A stretch of 64,000 nt of DNA from Streptomyces sp. Ncost-T10-10d (GCF_900091955.1 NZ_FMDF01000070.1:1-64000); one strand, 5' to 3'. Counted from the stretch's first letter, positions 16,357 to 25,897 are shown. Notes: a model not told the origin generated them from the sequence alone. Translations and numbers: made by a program.

Positions 16357-19300
16357 CTACAGGTTCCGCACCCGGATGTTGCGGAACTCGATCAGGTCGG
16401 TGTTGCTGTGGTTCTGCAGTCCCAGGTACCCGCTGAGGAACTGACGCAGGTCCGTGGGCGGGTCACCGGCACGGGACGAGTTCTTGCCGGGCGTGTTGTC
16501 GAACTCGTTGATCACCACGCCGTTGCGGATGATCGTGTAGTGCTGTCCGACCACGCGTACCTCGTAGTCGTTCCACTGGCCCTTCGGCGTCACCCCCGCC
16601 TTGTCCAGGCCCACCGGCTTGAAGTTGTACACCGAGCCGGTCTTCTGGACCTCGCCCGTGGCCCCGTCGTAGATCTGGATCTCCTGGCCGCAGTAGATCG
16701 CGACCCATTCGGGCGCGGTGCGAGCCGAGCCCACAGTCCCGCAACTGCCGGCCGGGCGGTCGGCCAGTGGCGTCCGCGGGTCCGGGAACCGGGTGAAGAC
16801 CCCGCTGTTGGCGTTGCTGGTGCCCGGAGCCATGTCCCGGAACTGGAGCCTGACCGAGAAGTCCTTCAGCTCCTGCTTGGCGTACCACAGCATGCCCATG
16901 CCGCCGGAGCTGCGCATGGTGCCGTCGGGCAGGAGTGAGAACTTCCCGGCGCCCGCCTGCCGCCAGTCGGCCAGGCTGGCCGCGGTCCCGTCGAAGATGG
17001 GCTTGTACCCGGCGACCTTGCCGATCTGGCTCTGAGCCGCCGCCTTGCTGATCGCCGACGACTCGCGGTTGTCGAGGACGTCCTCCTTGCGAAGGTCATT
17101 GACCACGGCGTTGACGTGACTGACGAACGCGCCGTGGTTCGACCAGGATGCCTCGTCGTCGATCAGGTCGTTGACCGTGCAGCCGCCGCCTGCGCGGTGG
17201 TTGGCCACGCCGGTGTCGGTGTCGAGCAGCTTGACGGTCGGACGGGCGTCGGGCGCGGGGCAGCCGGCCTCGGCGTCGAACGCCGCGGTGGCTTTCTCGC
17301 CATCGGCGTAGGTGACCGTCAGCTTCGCGTGGTACGTGCCGTAGTCGGCGTAGGTGTGCGTGGGGTTGGCCTCGTGCGACGGCGCGCTGCCGTCACCGAA
17401 GTCCCACTCCCAGGCCACACCGCCGACCTTGGCACCGGAGAACGCCACAGTCCTGGGCTTGCTCTGGGTGATGACGCGCGCCCCGGCGTCCTGCGGCTTC
17501 GGGGTGGCCGGGCCACCCTGGTAGCTGATGCGGATGAGCTTCTGGTTGGAGTGCAGGCTGAAGAAACCGCCCGCGTAGTCGAGCATGTACAGCGCACCGT
17601 CGGGACCGAACTTGGCGTCCATCCAGCTCTGCAGCTGGGTGGCACCGCTGCCGGGTGCGATGATGCTGCGCAGGTCCTCGCCGAAGGCCGGCGCGCCCGC
17701 GTCCTTGACCCGGTCGGGGTCGACGGTCACCGCGACCCGGTTGTTGGCGTTCGATTCGTCACCGATGAACCATTTGTCCTCCCAGTACGCCGGCCAGGCG
17801 ACACCGCTCTTGGTGTCCACCTGGGAGCGGTGGTAGGTCGGACCGGACATGACGGCCTGGCCGCCGCCCTTGAGGTACGGCTGGGTGTAGGTGGCCTCGC
17901 TGTCGACGTAGCTCGGGACACCGCTGCCGTCGGAGCGCTTGGGGAAGACCGGGCCGCCGCCCTGGGGCGAGTACCAGATCATGTTGTCGCGGGCCGGCGG
18001 GATGTCCACCAGGCCGGTGTTGCGCGGCGACTCGTTCTTGAGGTGGTCGCAGTCGTACCAGCCGGTGAGGACACTGGCGTCGGTGTTGCTGCGGTCACGG
18101 TACGGCTGCCGGTTGCCCATGCAGTACGGCCAGCCCTGGTTGCCCGCGGAGGTGATGATCGTGGCCGTCTCGTACTTGGCCGGGCCCAGCTCGGGGCTCG
18201 GGGCTCCCGCGTCCGGCCCGACCCAGCCGGCATTCAGCCAGTTGTGTACCGGGTCGACGGAGAGCCGTGAGATGTTGCGGACACCCATCACGTAGATCTC
18301 GGGGCGGGTCTTGGCCGTGCCCGGCGGGAAGAGGTTCCCCTTGGGGATGGTGTAGGTGCCGTCGGGCTCGGGGTGGATGCGGATGATCTTGCCGTTGAGG
18401 TCGTTGGTGTTGCCGGCGGTGCGGCGGGCGTCCTGGAAGGAGACACCCTTGTAGTCCTGGGTCCAGTTGTTCCCGGAGTAGCCGCTGGAGCCGCCGGAGG
18501 AGTTGCTGTCACCGGAGCCGATGTAGAGGTTGCCGTCCTTGTCGAAGGACATGCCGCCGCCGGCGTGGCAGCAGCTGTGTATCTGGGTGTCCCAGTGCAG
18601 CAGGTCCTTTCGGGTGCGCTGGTCGATGGACTCGGTCGCGAAGTCGTAGGTCAGCCGGGAGACCGTCCGCTGGCCGATCCGCTTGTCGCGGTCGATCGAC
18701 TCGTGCGGCATCCAGTAGATGTAGATCCACCCGTTCTTCTCGAACTTCGGGTCGAGGGTGATGCCGACGAGGCCTTCCTCGTTCTTGACCAGTTCGTCGC
18801 CGCTGCCCCGGTTGCCCATCACATCGAGTGTGGTCAGCAGCTTGACCTGCTTGGTCTTGGAGTCCCACTGGTGGATGGTGCCGCAGCCCAGGCCGACCTT
18901 GGGGTCGTTCCAGGAGCTGATCGGGCCGGACGGGCAGGCGGCCTTGCCGATGTAGAAGGCATTGCCGTCAGGGGCCATGGTGAGGCCGTGCGGCTCACCG
19001 ATCTGGTCGAGCTGCCCCGCCTGGTTCTGGGCGGTCAGGCGCTCGGTCTTGTAGTTGGACGCGATGGTCGCCTGGCAGTCGCCGCGGACCATGCCGGTGG
19101 TCCACCGGATGGCGCCGAGGAGGTGGCTCTGGAACTTCGTGTCGGTGGTGTAGCTCTCCTCGGTGCGGCCCATGCCGGTGTAGAAGGACCGGCCGCCGTC
19201 GTAGTCGCGGCACCACGAGATCGGGTGGAACGGGCCGTTGGCGCTGATTCCCGGCTTGTACTTCCACTCCTCGACCTGGGCAATGGTGTGGACCTTGCCG

Positions 19301-20400
19301 ATCGGGTTGGGGTCCCAGTTGATCCACTGGTCCGAGCGGGTCCAGTTGAGCGGCAGGCCCTTGTTGGCCGGGTGCTGGCGGTCCGTCACGTCGACGACGG
19401 CCTGCTGGACCTTGGAATCCTGCGGAGGCGTCGGGTTGGAGTTGAAGAGCCGCAGCTCGGCCAGCTGGGTCAGCGGCTCACCACTGTTCGCGGTGATCTC
19501 CAACCGGTAGTTCTGGTAGGCCTGCTTGTTGGTGAACTGGAACTGCCTGGTCTGGAACCGCGACGGGAAGGTCTCGCCGGTCCGGGTGTCCAGGGTCGTC
19601 CAGCTCTCGCCGTCCTGCGAGCCCTGCAGCTTCCAGTCCTTCGGGTCCCGTCCCGTGAAGTCGTTGGCGGAGGTCAACGCGTAGTTGACCACCGCGGCGG
19701 GCTTGTCCAGCTTCATGGTGACCCAGCCGGTCGGCGTATGGGCCAGCCACTTGGTGTCGTTCTTGCCGTCGAACAGCTTGTCCTTGGTTTCGTTCGGCGG
19801 GTTCTCCGAGTTGACCGCGCTCTCGACGACCTTCTCGGGGTCGGGGAGGCCCAGGGCCGGGCGGGTGCCGATCAGCCCGGTGAACCAGGAGGAGTCGGAC
19901 TGGGCCCGGGCGGCGTCGTGGACGCCGACGAAGCCGCCTCCGTTGTTGATGTACGACTGGAACGCGGCTTCCTGCTCGGCGTTGAGCTTCACGCCGTCGG
20001 CCGACAGGAACACCACACCTCGGTACTTGGCGAGGTCGGCGGTGTTGAACACGCTCGCGTCCTCGGACTCGACGACCTCGAACCCGTTCTTCTCGCCGAG
20101 GTTCTCGATCGCCGCCGTTGCCTTGTTGACCGGGTCGTCCTGCTTGGCGGCCGGTCCGTGGAAGACCAGGACGTTCACCTGGGTTTCGGCGGCGGCGTCC
20201 TGGTCCCGGGTGACGCGTTCGACGGGTGGCTGCGCCTGCGCCTGGACGGTCGGCAGCGTGGACAGCCCGACGGTCATTGCGGCGCTGGACAGCAGAACGA
20301 CCGCGCGGCGCCAGGGCCACGCGTGACGAGAGGTCCGCGCAGGACGTGACGGCGGTGATCCGCTTCGTCTCGACAGGGAGAACCGGTCTCTCTTGCCCAT
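16357..20400 (-). CDS. Giant secreted ThuA / F5-8C / sugar dehydrogenase / PKD / DUF1080 protein
   Basis: A 1347-residue exported protein. Domains in order: Sec signal peptide ending near TVQAQAQ (residues 1-56); a ThuA-like glutamine-amidotransferase fold (about 74-180 and 330-440), split by a discoidin/F5-8C-like carbohydrate-binding insert (about 186-320); a glucose/sorbosone dehydrogenase-like beta-propeller (about 445-950) with EPHGLTMAPDG and GGGMSFDKDGNLYIGSGD; a PKD domain (about 970-1035, WEWDFGDGS); a helical module (about 1057-1128) also found in the protein at 22333; and a C-terminal 3-keto-disaccharide hydrolase (DUF1080) domain. ATG 20400 follows AAGGAG at 6 nt. It lies downstream of a small laccase gene in the same orientation. 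Probable role: extracellular glycan binding and oxidation. Confidence 0.9.
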   Translation of the reverse strand: MGKRDRFSLSRRSGSPPSRPARTSRHAWPWRRAVVLLSSAAMTVGLSTLPTVQAQAQPPVERVTRDQDAAAETQVNVLVFHGPAAKQDDPVNKATAAIENLGEKNGFEVVESEDASVFNTADLAKYRGVVFLSADGVKLNAEQEAAFQSYINNGGGFVGVHDAARAQSDSSWFTGLIGTRPALGLPDPEKVVESAVNSENPPNETKDKLFDGKNDTKWLAHTPTGWVTMKLDKPAAVVNYALTSANDFTGRDPKDWKLQGSQDGESWTTLDTRTGETFPSRFQTRQFQFTNKQAYQNYRLEITANSGEPLTQLAELRLFNSNPTPPQDSKVQQAVVDVTDRQHPANKGLPLNWTRSDQWINWDPNPIGKVHTIAQVEEWKYKPGISANGPFHPISWCRDYDGGRSFYTGMGRTEESYTTDTKFQSHLLGAIRWTTGMVRGDCQATIASNYKTERLTAQNQAGQLDQIGEPHGLTMAPDGNAFYIGKAACPSGPISSWNDPKVGLGCGTIHQWDSKTKQVKLLTTLDVMGNRGSGDELVKNEEGLVGITLDPKFEKNGWIYIYWMPHESIDRDKRIGQRTVSRLTYDFATESIDQRTRKDLLHWDTQIHSCCHAGGGMSFDKDGNLYIGSGDSNSSGGSSGYSGNNWTQDYKGVSFQDARRTAGNTNDLNGKIIRIHPEPDGTYTIPKGNLFPPGTAKTRPEIYVMGVRNISRLSVDPVHNWLNAGWVGPDAGAPSPELGPAKYETATIITSAGNQGWPYCMGNRQPYRDRSNTDASVLTGWYDCDHLKNESPRNTGLVDIPPARDNMIWYSPQGGGPVFPKRSDGSGVPSYVDSEATYTQPYLKGGGQAVMSGPTYHRSQVDTKSGVAWPAYWEDKWFIGDESNANNRVAVTVDPDRVKDAGAPAFGEDLRSIIAPGSGATQLQSWMDAKFGPDGALYMLDYAGGFFSLHSNQKLIRISYQGGPATPKPQDAGARVITQSKPRTVAFSGAKVGGVAWEWDFGDGSAPSHEANPTHTYADYGTYHAKLTVTYADGEKATAAFDAEAGCPAPDARPTVKLLDTDTGVANHRAGGGCTVNDLIDDEASWSNHGAFVSHVNAVVNDLRKEDVLDNRESSAISKAAAQSQIGKVAGYKPIFDGTAASLADWRQAGAGKFSLLPDGTMRSSGGMGMLWYAKQELKDFSVRLQFRDMAPGTSNANSGVFTRFPDPRTPLADRPAGSCGTVGSARTAPEWVAIYCGQEIQIYDGATGEVQKTGSVYNFKPVGLDKAGVTPKGQWNDYEVRVVGQHYTIIRNGVVINEFDNTPGKNSSRAGDPPTDLRQFLSGYLGLQNHSNTDLIEFRNIRVRNL

Positions 20401-20604
20401 GCTTGCTCCTTGACTCGATCCGGAAACGGAAGAGCGATCAGGGGATGGAGCGAGGGCTGCCGCAGAGGCCCCGCCCGGCATGCGCCGGGCGCGACGGCTT
20501 TCAGCGGGCGGTGACGCGGCCCGCGAAGGACGGGGTGCCGGAGCAGGGAGGTCAGGTTCGCCTCCGGTCCTGGCGGGCGAGTACCGAACGGCGGCAGACT
20601 GGTA

Positions 20605-20642
20605 CACGCCCGTCAGGCCGTCAGGCAGGCCTGACGGGCGTG
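20605..20642. terminator. Perfect hairpin between laccase and ThuA-type genes
   Basis: 15-bp perfect stem CACGCCCGTCAGGCC / GGCCTGACGGGCGTG with an 8-nt loop, 43 bp after the laccase stop on the minus strand. It should separate the laccase transcript from the ThuA-type gene, which then needs its own promoter in 20401-20604. Confidence 0.8.
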
Positions 20643-20684
20643 GCTTCGGGGGCGGAGCCCGCATCAGGACCCCGCCGCTGCCTT

Positions 20685-21662
20685 CTAGTGGTGGGGCATG
20701 CCGCCGGGGACCGTGCCGTCGGCCTCGGTCACGAGGAAGACCCCGACCATGCCCATGTCTGCATGGCTCTGGACATGGCAGTGGTACATCCAGGCACCAG
20801 CGCCGACCCGGGCACCCGCGATCACCTGGAACCCGAAGGAGTCACCGGGGCCGACGGTCTTGGTGTCGATGACCGCGCTCACGTCCTGCGGACCTTGCAG
20901 GATCCCGGTGCGGTTGTCCACCCAGCGGTGCCCGTGCACATGGAAGGTGTGGAAGAACTCCCCGTGGGTGATGACGATGAACTCCACGCGCTCGCCGCGG
21001 ACAGCCGTGAAGGTGGGTGCGTTGTGGTGGGCCTTGTTGTTGATCGTCATGTCGTTGAAAACGACCGTGAACTGCTTGTCCGGCAGCACGTCGCCCTTGC
21101 GGCGCACGATCACGGGTCCGTACAGGCCCTTCTTGAGGCCGCCCGTGCCGTGTTCGGTCCCCACATTGTGATCGTGGTACTGCCAGTAGCCGGCGCTGCC
21201 GGCCTCCCACGTCCCGTCGTGATTCGGTCCCGGGGCGTGGGTGCGCCAGACGTAGGTCCGTCGGCCGCCCGGCTCGACAACGCTGTCATTCATCTTGGTG
21301 CCGTCGCTGGCGACGTCGTAGTCCACGCCGTGCACGTGCAGACTCGCAGCGACGTTCAGGTTGTTGACGACCTCGATATGCATCGTGTCGCCCTCGGTCA
21401 GCTCGATGAGCGGGCCGGGAATCGACGCCTTACCGGGCTCCAGGCCGTAGCCCATCTCCCCGTTCGGCAGGTTCTCCATGTACAGCGTCAGCTCACGGAC
21501 GGTGCCCTTGCCGTTTCCTTGACCGTTTCCTCCACCGGGCTTGTCCTTCGGGGCGGCGGCGGTGGCGCCGAGCACCGTGGGCACGACCGCCGCGGCGGCC
21601 GCGCCGGTGGCGAAAGCTCGCCGGGAGAAGAGGCGTCTCGTGCCTGCGCCTGAGTCGGTCAT
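20685..21662 (-). CDS. Two-domain multicopper oxidase (small laccase, SLAC type)
   Basis: A 325-residue secreted copper oxidase that takes electrons from phenolic or similar donors and reduces oxygen. Twin-arginine signal: [12 protein letters not shown], followed by an alanine-rich core. Copper ligands are complete: HVH (109-111), HDH (163-165), HTFHVHGH (238-245) and [12 protein letters not shown] (294-305) with type 1 Cys295. The two-cupredoxin layout and length match homotrimeric Streptomyces small laccases. ATG 21662 is preceded by GGAGAG. It sits between the giant ThuA-type gene and a divergent cupredoxin gene, which suggests a shared extracellular redox role. Tat export fits cytoplasmic copper loading. 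Confidence 0.93.
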   Translation of the reverse strand: MTDSGAGTRRLFSRRAFATGAAAAAVVPTVLGATAAAPKDKPGGGNGQGNGKGTVRELTLYMENLPNGEMGYGLEPGKASIPGPLIELTEGDTMHIEVVNNLNVAASLHVHGVDYDVASDGTKMNDSVVEPGGRRTYVWRTHAPGPNHDGTWEAGSAGYWQYHDHNVGTEHGTGGLKKGLYGPVIVRRKGDVLPDKQFTVVFNDMTINNKAHHNAPTFTAVRGERVEFIVITHGEFFHTFHVHGHRWVDNRTGILQGPQDVSAVIDTKTVGPGDSFGFQVIAGARVGAGAWMYHCHVQSHADMGMVGVFLVTEADGTVPGGMPHH

Positions 21663-22332
21663 CGCTCTCCAATCCTCGAAACGCGAAGGTGCTCGAAGGC
21701 GTTTCGTGGTCGTGGTGTGAGCCGCCGCAGACGGCAGCTGTCCCGTCGCGGCGGTACGCGGTGGTGCGCCGGGCGTTCGGCCCCGCGAGGCAGGCGGGGC
21801 GTTCGCCGAACCGAACTCCGGTGGAGACGATCCGACTTGGCCGGACCCCCGTGGAAGCGGTCCGGCTTGGCTCGATGTGCCGGCCAGGGCCGGGATCGGA
21901 TCGGCTGGGCGAAGGGGATTCGCCTCGGGACCTGGACACCGTAGCGGGCACGTATCCAGTTTTTCCAGACTCAGGTCAAAGTTGGTTGGATCCTGGTCAT
22001 AGGTCTTGGCAGATAGTCAAAAGACCCGCTAACTTCCCATCGTTGCCGCATGGAAAGAGGTTGCGTGAACCCCGCCCTCGGGTTCGCGGTGCCAGCGGCC
22101 TCGTAACGACAGGGGCGGATGCCGCCTGTGCGTGACTGACGGCGGCCCCCGCCGTCGTGGCGCGCGGGCGATCTACCTAAGCGCGGCACTCGCCCCGTTC
22201 CGTCCAGGGCGCCGGTCCGGTGAGTGGAGTACTCGCGTCTCGAACGCGCTCATCCCAGCGGCTGATTGTCCACCCGGCGTGACCGCGAGTCCTGCGCGGT
22301 GCCGCACAAGCGAATTCCCGAAAGGTGCAGCG
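21663..22332. promoter_or_regulatory. Divergent intergenic region between laccase and cupredoxin genes
   Basis: 670 bases with no convincing gene. It contains a short imperfect tandem repeat at about 21819-21874 (two units sharing GGTGGA/GTGGAA, CCGACTTGG/CCGGCTTGG) and a distinctly AT-richer patch at about 21953-22055 that is the best place for promoters. No Zur, CsoR or other metal-regulator palindrome could be identified by eye. Confidence 0.4.
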
Positions 22333-23970
22333 GTGTCCAGAAGACTGCTCCATGCCCAGACGGATCCGCCCCCCTCAAGATCCGCGCTACGTGACCGATT
22401 CAGCGAGCATCCGGTGCTGATGGCGCTGATGGCCGTTGTCTTCACAGCTTTCGCATTGGCCGTTCCGGCCGCGTACGCGGCGGTGAATCGCGCGGAGGAG
22501 CCCGCAGCGACCCAGGTGCTCACCTGGACGGCCGGCGACGACTACATGAAGTACACGTCAGCCCCCGCCACCGCGGTGGCGGGCAAGGCGACCATTGTGT
22601 TCGAGAGCAGCGCGGCGACCGGCAACACGACGGGGTTGACGCACACCCTGACGTTCGACGTCTCGAACCCCGACTACAACAGTGACGTCAGCCTCAACAT
22701 CCTGGCGAGCCCCTTCGACCCCGAGGGAGGCAGGCACACGGCCGAAGTCACCCTCACGCCTGGCGTCTACCGCTATTTCTGCGCGATGCCGGGCCACCAG
22801 ATGATGACGGGTGAGCTCATTGTCACCGCCGCGCCCGGCGACGACACCACTGCGCCGGAAACGTCGGCGACGGTGTCGGGGACGAAGGACGCTGCCGGGA
22901 ACTACGTCGGCAGTGCGAATGTGACGGTGACTGCTTCCGACGCGGAGTCGGGTGTGGCTGGAATTGAGTACTCGCTCGACGGTGCGGCGTACAGGAGTTA
23001 CACAACTCCGGTTGCTGTCAGCAGTGTTGGTCAGCATGCGTTGGCCTATCGGGCGACGGACAAGGCGGGCAACACCTCGTCGGTGAAGTCGGTGGAGTTC
23101 ACTGTTGTGGCGCCTGAGCCGCCGAAGGACACCACTGCGCCGGAGACGTCGGCGACGGTGTCGGGGACGAAGGACGCTGCCGGGAACTACGTGTCGAGCG
23201 CGACGGTCACGGTGACTGCTTCCGACGCGGAGTCGGGTGTGGCTGGAATCGAGTACTCGCTCGACGGCGCGTCATACCGCGCCTACACGGCGCCCGTTGC
23301 TGTCAACGCCGTGGGCCGACACGCATTGGCCTATCGAGCGACGGACAAGGCGGGCAACACCTCGTCGGTGAAGTCGGTGGAGTTCACCGTCGTGGCGGCT
23401 CCGCCCGAGGACAGGACACCGCCGCAGGTGTCGGCCTCCGCCTCCGGCACGAAGAACGACTCCGGTGACTACGTCGGCAGCGCGAAGGTGACGGTGACGG
23501 CCTCGGACGCGGAGTCGGGTGTGGCCAGGATCGAGTACTCCCTCGGCGGTGCCCCCTACCTCCAGTACTCCGCCCCGGTGGCGATCGACAGAGCCGGGAG
23601 CCACACCTTGCTCTACCGGGCCACCGACAAGGCCGGCAACACGTCCACGCCGCAGTCGCTGTCCCTCACCATCGTCGACAGCAAGCCGCCGACCGACTGT
23701 CCTGAAACGGACGACCGCTCCACCGTGTTCACCGGCTCGATCAACACCGGTGTCCCGAACCGCATCACGACCAACGGCTGCACGGTCAACGAGCTGATCG
23801 AGGATCACCGGGCCTGGAAGAACCACGGCGCGTTCGTCTCGCACGTCGGGGAGATCGTCACGACGCTGCGGAAGGAGGGAGTCCTCGACCAGCGGGAGGC
23901 CGCCGAGATCAAGAAGGCGGCCGGCCAGTCCGACGTCGGCATGCCGACTCGCGGTCCCGCCGGTCGCTGA
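22333..23970 (+). CDS. Secreted cupredoxin with three Ig-like repeats and a C-terminal helical module
   Basis: A 545-residue exported protein. After a hydrophobic signal or anchor (about residues 30-51) comes a plastocyanin-like domain (about 59-169) with type 1 copper ligands His104, Cys150, His155 and Met158 in FCAMPGHQMM. Three tandem repeats of about 94 residues follow, each starting TxPxxSAxxSGTKxxxGxYV and ending TDKAGNTS, resembling OmpL47-type Ig-like domains. The last 70 residues match a module in the giant protein at 16357. GTG 22333 has AAAGG 8 nt upstream. Probable role: copper electron carrier held at the cell surface, acting with the divergent laccase and sugar dehydrogenase. 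Partner choice is inferred. Confidence 0.88.
   Translation: MSRRLLHAQTDPPPSRSALRDRFSEHPVLMALMAVVFTAFALAVPAAYAAVNRAEEPAATQVLTWTAGDDYMKYTSAPATAVAGKATIVFESSAATGNTTGLTHTLTFDVSNPDYNSDVSLNILASPFDPEGGRHTAEVTLTPGVYRYFCAMPGHQMMTGELIVTAAPGDDTTAPETSATVSGTKDAAGNYVGSANVTVTASDAESGVAGIEYSLDGAAYRSYTTPVAVSSVGQHALAYRATDKAGNTSSVKSVEFTVVAPEPPKDTTAPETSATVSGTKDAAGNYVSSATVTVTASDAESGVAGIEYSLDGASYRAYTAPVAVNAVGRHALAYRATDKAGNTSSVKSVEFTVVAAPPEDRTPPQVSASASGTKNDSGDYVGSAKVTVTASDAESGVARIEYSLGGAPYLQYSAPVAIDRAGSHTLLYRATDKAGNTSTPQSLSLTIVDSKPPTDCPETDDRSTVFTGSINTGVPNRITTNGCTVNELIEDHRAWKNHGAFVSHVGEIVTTLRKEGVLDQREAAEIKKAAGQSDVGMPTRGPAGR
22843..23685 (+). repeat. Three in-frame tandem repeats of about 285 bp
   Basis: Units begin at 22843, 23128 and 23410. 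Units 1 and 2 are nearly identical over long stretches at the DNA level (for example 22843-22900 against 23128-23185), while unit 3 is clearly diverged. This indicates recent duplication or gene conversion between the first two. Confidence 0.9.
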
Positions 23971-24062
23971 GTCACGGCCCGGCGGTGACACCGCCTGAGC
24001 CGTGTGCCTCGGTCGACTGCATCAGCAGTCCGCCGCGGCGACCCAGACAGCACACCAGGGTT

Positions 24063-24096
24063 GATGGGGTGGAGAGTTGGACGGCTCCACCCCATC
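24063..24096 (+). terminator. Terminator after the cupredoxin gene
   Basis: Perfect 12-bp stem GATGGGGTGGAG / CTCCACCCCATC with a 10-nt loop, 93 bp after the stop. The rest of 23971-24289 has no gene. Confidence 0.8.
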
Positions 24097-24289
24097 GCCC
24101 GGCCGCATCAGCAGCCGAGGCGGCAACGATGCAGTGCTGCCCCGCACCGGCTTTGTCCGTCAGCTGATGAAAGTCCTGTGAATCGGTGCACGAGTTTCTT
24201 TTGCCTTCGAGCACGGTGCTACGGTCCGGGTGGAAGTCGCACCCCCAAACACCGGGCATGCGAACGGCTCTGGCCACGACGGGGGCGGC

Positions 24290-25480
24290 GTGAGGAGTAC
24301 GACGGCTCGACCGGCCAATGTCCATCAGGCCCGGCTGCTTCGCCTCCTGCGCGACCTCGGCCCGCAGTCCCGGGTCGCCCTCGGCGACCAGGTAGAGCTG
24401 TCGCGCTCCAAGCTCGCGTTCGAGATCGACCGCCTGCTGGAAACCGGCCTGGTCGTCCCGGACGGCCTCGCCGCCTCCCGCGGCGGCCGCCGCTCGCACA
24501 ACGTCCGGATTGCCCCGTCACTGCGGTTCCTCGGCGTGGACATCGGCGCCACCTCCGTGGATGTCGCGGTCACCGACGCCGAGTTGGGCGTCCTCGGCCA
24601 TGTGGCCGAGCCGCTGGACGTGCGCGACGGCCCGGTCGCGGTCTTCGAGCGGGTGCTCGCGTTGGTCGGCAAGCTGCGCGAGACGACATCGGTGGAGCAC
24701 TTCGACGGCGCCGGGATCGGCGTGCCGGGACCCGTCCGGTTCCCCGAGGGTGTCCCCGTCGCGCCGCCGATCATGCCCGGGTGGAGCGGCTTCCCCGTCC
24801 GCGAAGCGATGAGCCAGGAGCTCGGCTGCCCCGTTCTCGTCGACAACGACGTGAACCTGATGGCCCTGGGCGAGCAGCAGGCCGGCGTCGCCCGGTCCGT
24901 GCGCGACTTCTTGTGCGTGAAGCTCGGGACCGGTATCGGCTGTGGCATCGTCGTCGGCGGCGAGGTCCACCGAGGTATCACCGGCAGTGCCGGCGACATC
25001 GGCCACATCCAGGTGGACCCGGACGGGCCGCGGTGCGCCTGCGGCAACACCGGTTGCCTGGAGGCGTACTTCGGCGGCAACGCCCTTGCACGCGACGCGA
25101 CCGCGTTCGCCCAGTCCGGCCGCTCGACGGAGCTGGCCGGACGGCTCGCATCGGCCGGAAGGCTGACCCCCGAGGACGTGTCGGCCGCCGCGGGCGCCGG
25201 AGACGCCGCGGCCCTGGATCTGATCCGCTGGGGAGGCAACCGTACCGGTCAGGTCATCGCCGGCCTGGTCAGCTTCTTCAACCCCGGCCTGGTGGTCATC
25301 GGAGGAGGGCTCACCGGACTGGGCCACAACCTCCTGGCGAGCATTCGTACCCAGGTCTACCGTCAGTCGTTGCCGTTGGCGACCGGCAACCTGCCGATCG
25401 TGCTCGGAGACCTCGGCCAGGTCGCCGGCGTCGTCGGCGCCGCGCGGCTGATCAGCGACCACATCTTCTCACCGGCCTGA
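24290..25480 (+). CDS. ROK-family transcriptional regulator
   Basis: A 396-residue regulator. An N-terminal winged helix (about residues 8-65, NVHQARLLRLLRD then LSRSKLAFEIDRLLE) is joined to a ROK sugar-kinase-like domain. The ATP/sugar motif VDIGATSVDVAV, the GIGVPGPV segment, and the zinc motif CACGNTGCLE are all present. The DNGTxxG-type kinase catalytic motif is replaced by DNDVNLMALGE, which still keeps the Asp pair. GTG 24290 fits other family N-termini; a GTG at 24230 would add 20 residues. No sugar operon adjoins it, so its targets lie elsewhere. Confidence 0.88.
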   Translation: MRSTTARPANVHQARLLRLLRDLGPQSRVALGDQVELSRSKLAFEIDRLLETGLVVPDGLAASRGGRRSHNVRIAPSLRFLGVDIGATSVDVAVTDAELGVLGHVAEPLDVRDGPVAVFERVLALVGKLRETTSVEHFDGAGIGVPGPVRFPEGVPVAPPIMPGWSGFPVREAMSQELGCPVLVDNDVNLMALGEQQAGVARSVRDFLCVKLGTGIGCGIVVGGEVHRGITGSAGDIGHIQVDPDGPRCACGNTGCLEAYFGGNALARDATAFAQSGRSTELAGRLASAGRLTPEDVSAAAGAGDAAALDLIRWGGNRTGQVIAGLVSFFNPGLVVIGGGLTGLGHNLLASIRTQVYRQSLPLATGNLPIVLGDLGQVAGVVGAARLISDHIFSPA

Positions 25481-25504
25481 CGCTTCGACACGCGGCCGGA
25501 ACCC

Positions 25505-25804
25505 GTGGTGAGGCGGGCCATGCGACGTACCTGCCCGGTCTGGAGCGGCGCCGAGGACCGTTCCGCGCTCCTCGCCTCCTGCTGCCGCGAATTGCTTCGT
25601 GTGGCTGCGCAGCCGGTGGCTCGTACCGTCGCCTTCCCCGCCATCTCGACCGGGATCTACGGTTTGCCCATGGGTGACGGGGTGTGTATCGCCGTCCGTA
25701 CGGTTCCGTAGGAGGCCGCCCCGCTCGTCGAGGAGGTGCGGTTCGTGCTGTTCGACGCGCATGCGTATGCGGAGTTCGAGGAGGCCCTGGCAGCGCAGGA
25801 CTGA
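25505..25804 (+). pseudogene. Macro-domain gene remnant with an in-frame TAG
   Basis: The C-terminal half of a macro-domain protein: WSGAEDRSALLASCCREL, then VAFPAISTGIYGLP, then after an in-frame TAG at 25709 VEEVRFVLFDAHAYAEFEEAL to a final TGA. The N-terminal ADP-ribose-binding half is missing. The reading frame either side of the TAG is the same, so it is a nonsense mutation on top of a truncation. Compare the intact gene at 15478. Confidence 0.85.
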
Positions 25805-25897
25805 TGGGCGTGGCGCGTACGCAGGGCCCTGACGCGAGGGGGCCGCGTGCGGTCGACCGGCCGGGGAGGGGCCGGCGAGCGCACGCAACCTGCGCCG

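Noticed and set aside
18373-20349. 658-codon open frame on the plus strand
   Set aside because: Antisense to the giant ThuA/sugar dehydrogenase gene; low-complexity valine/glycine/arginine product without a family.
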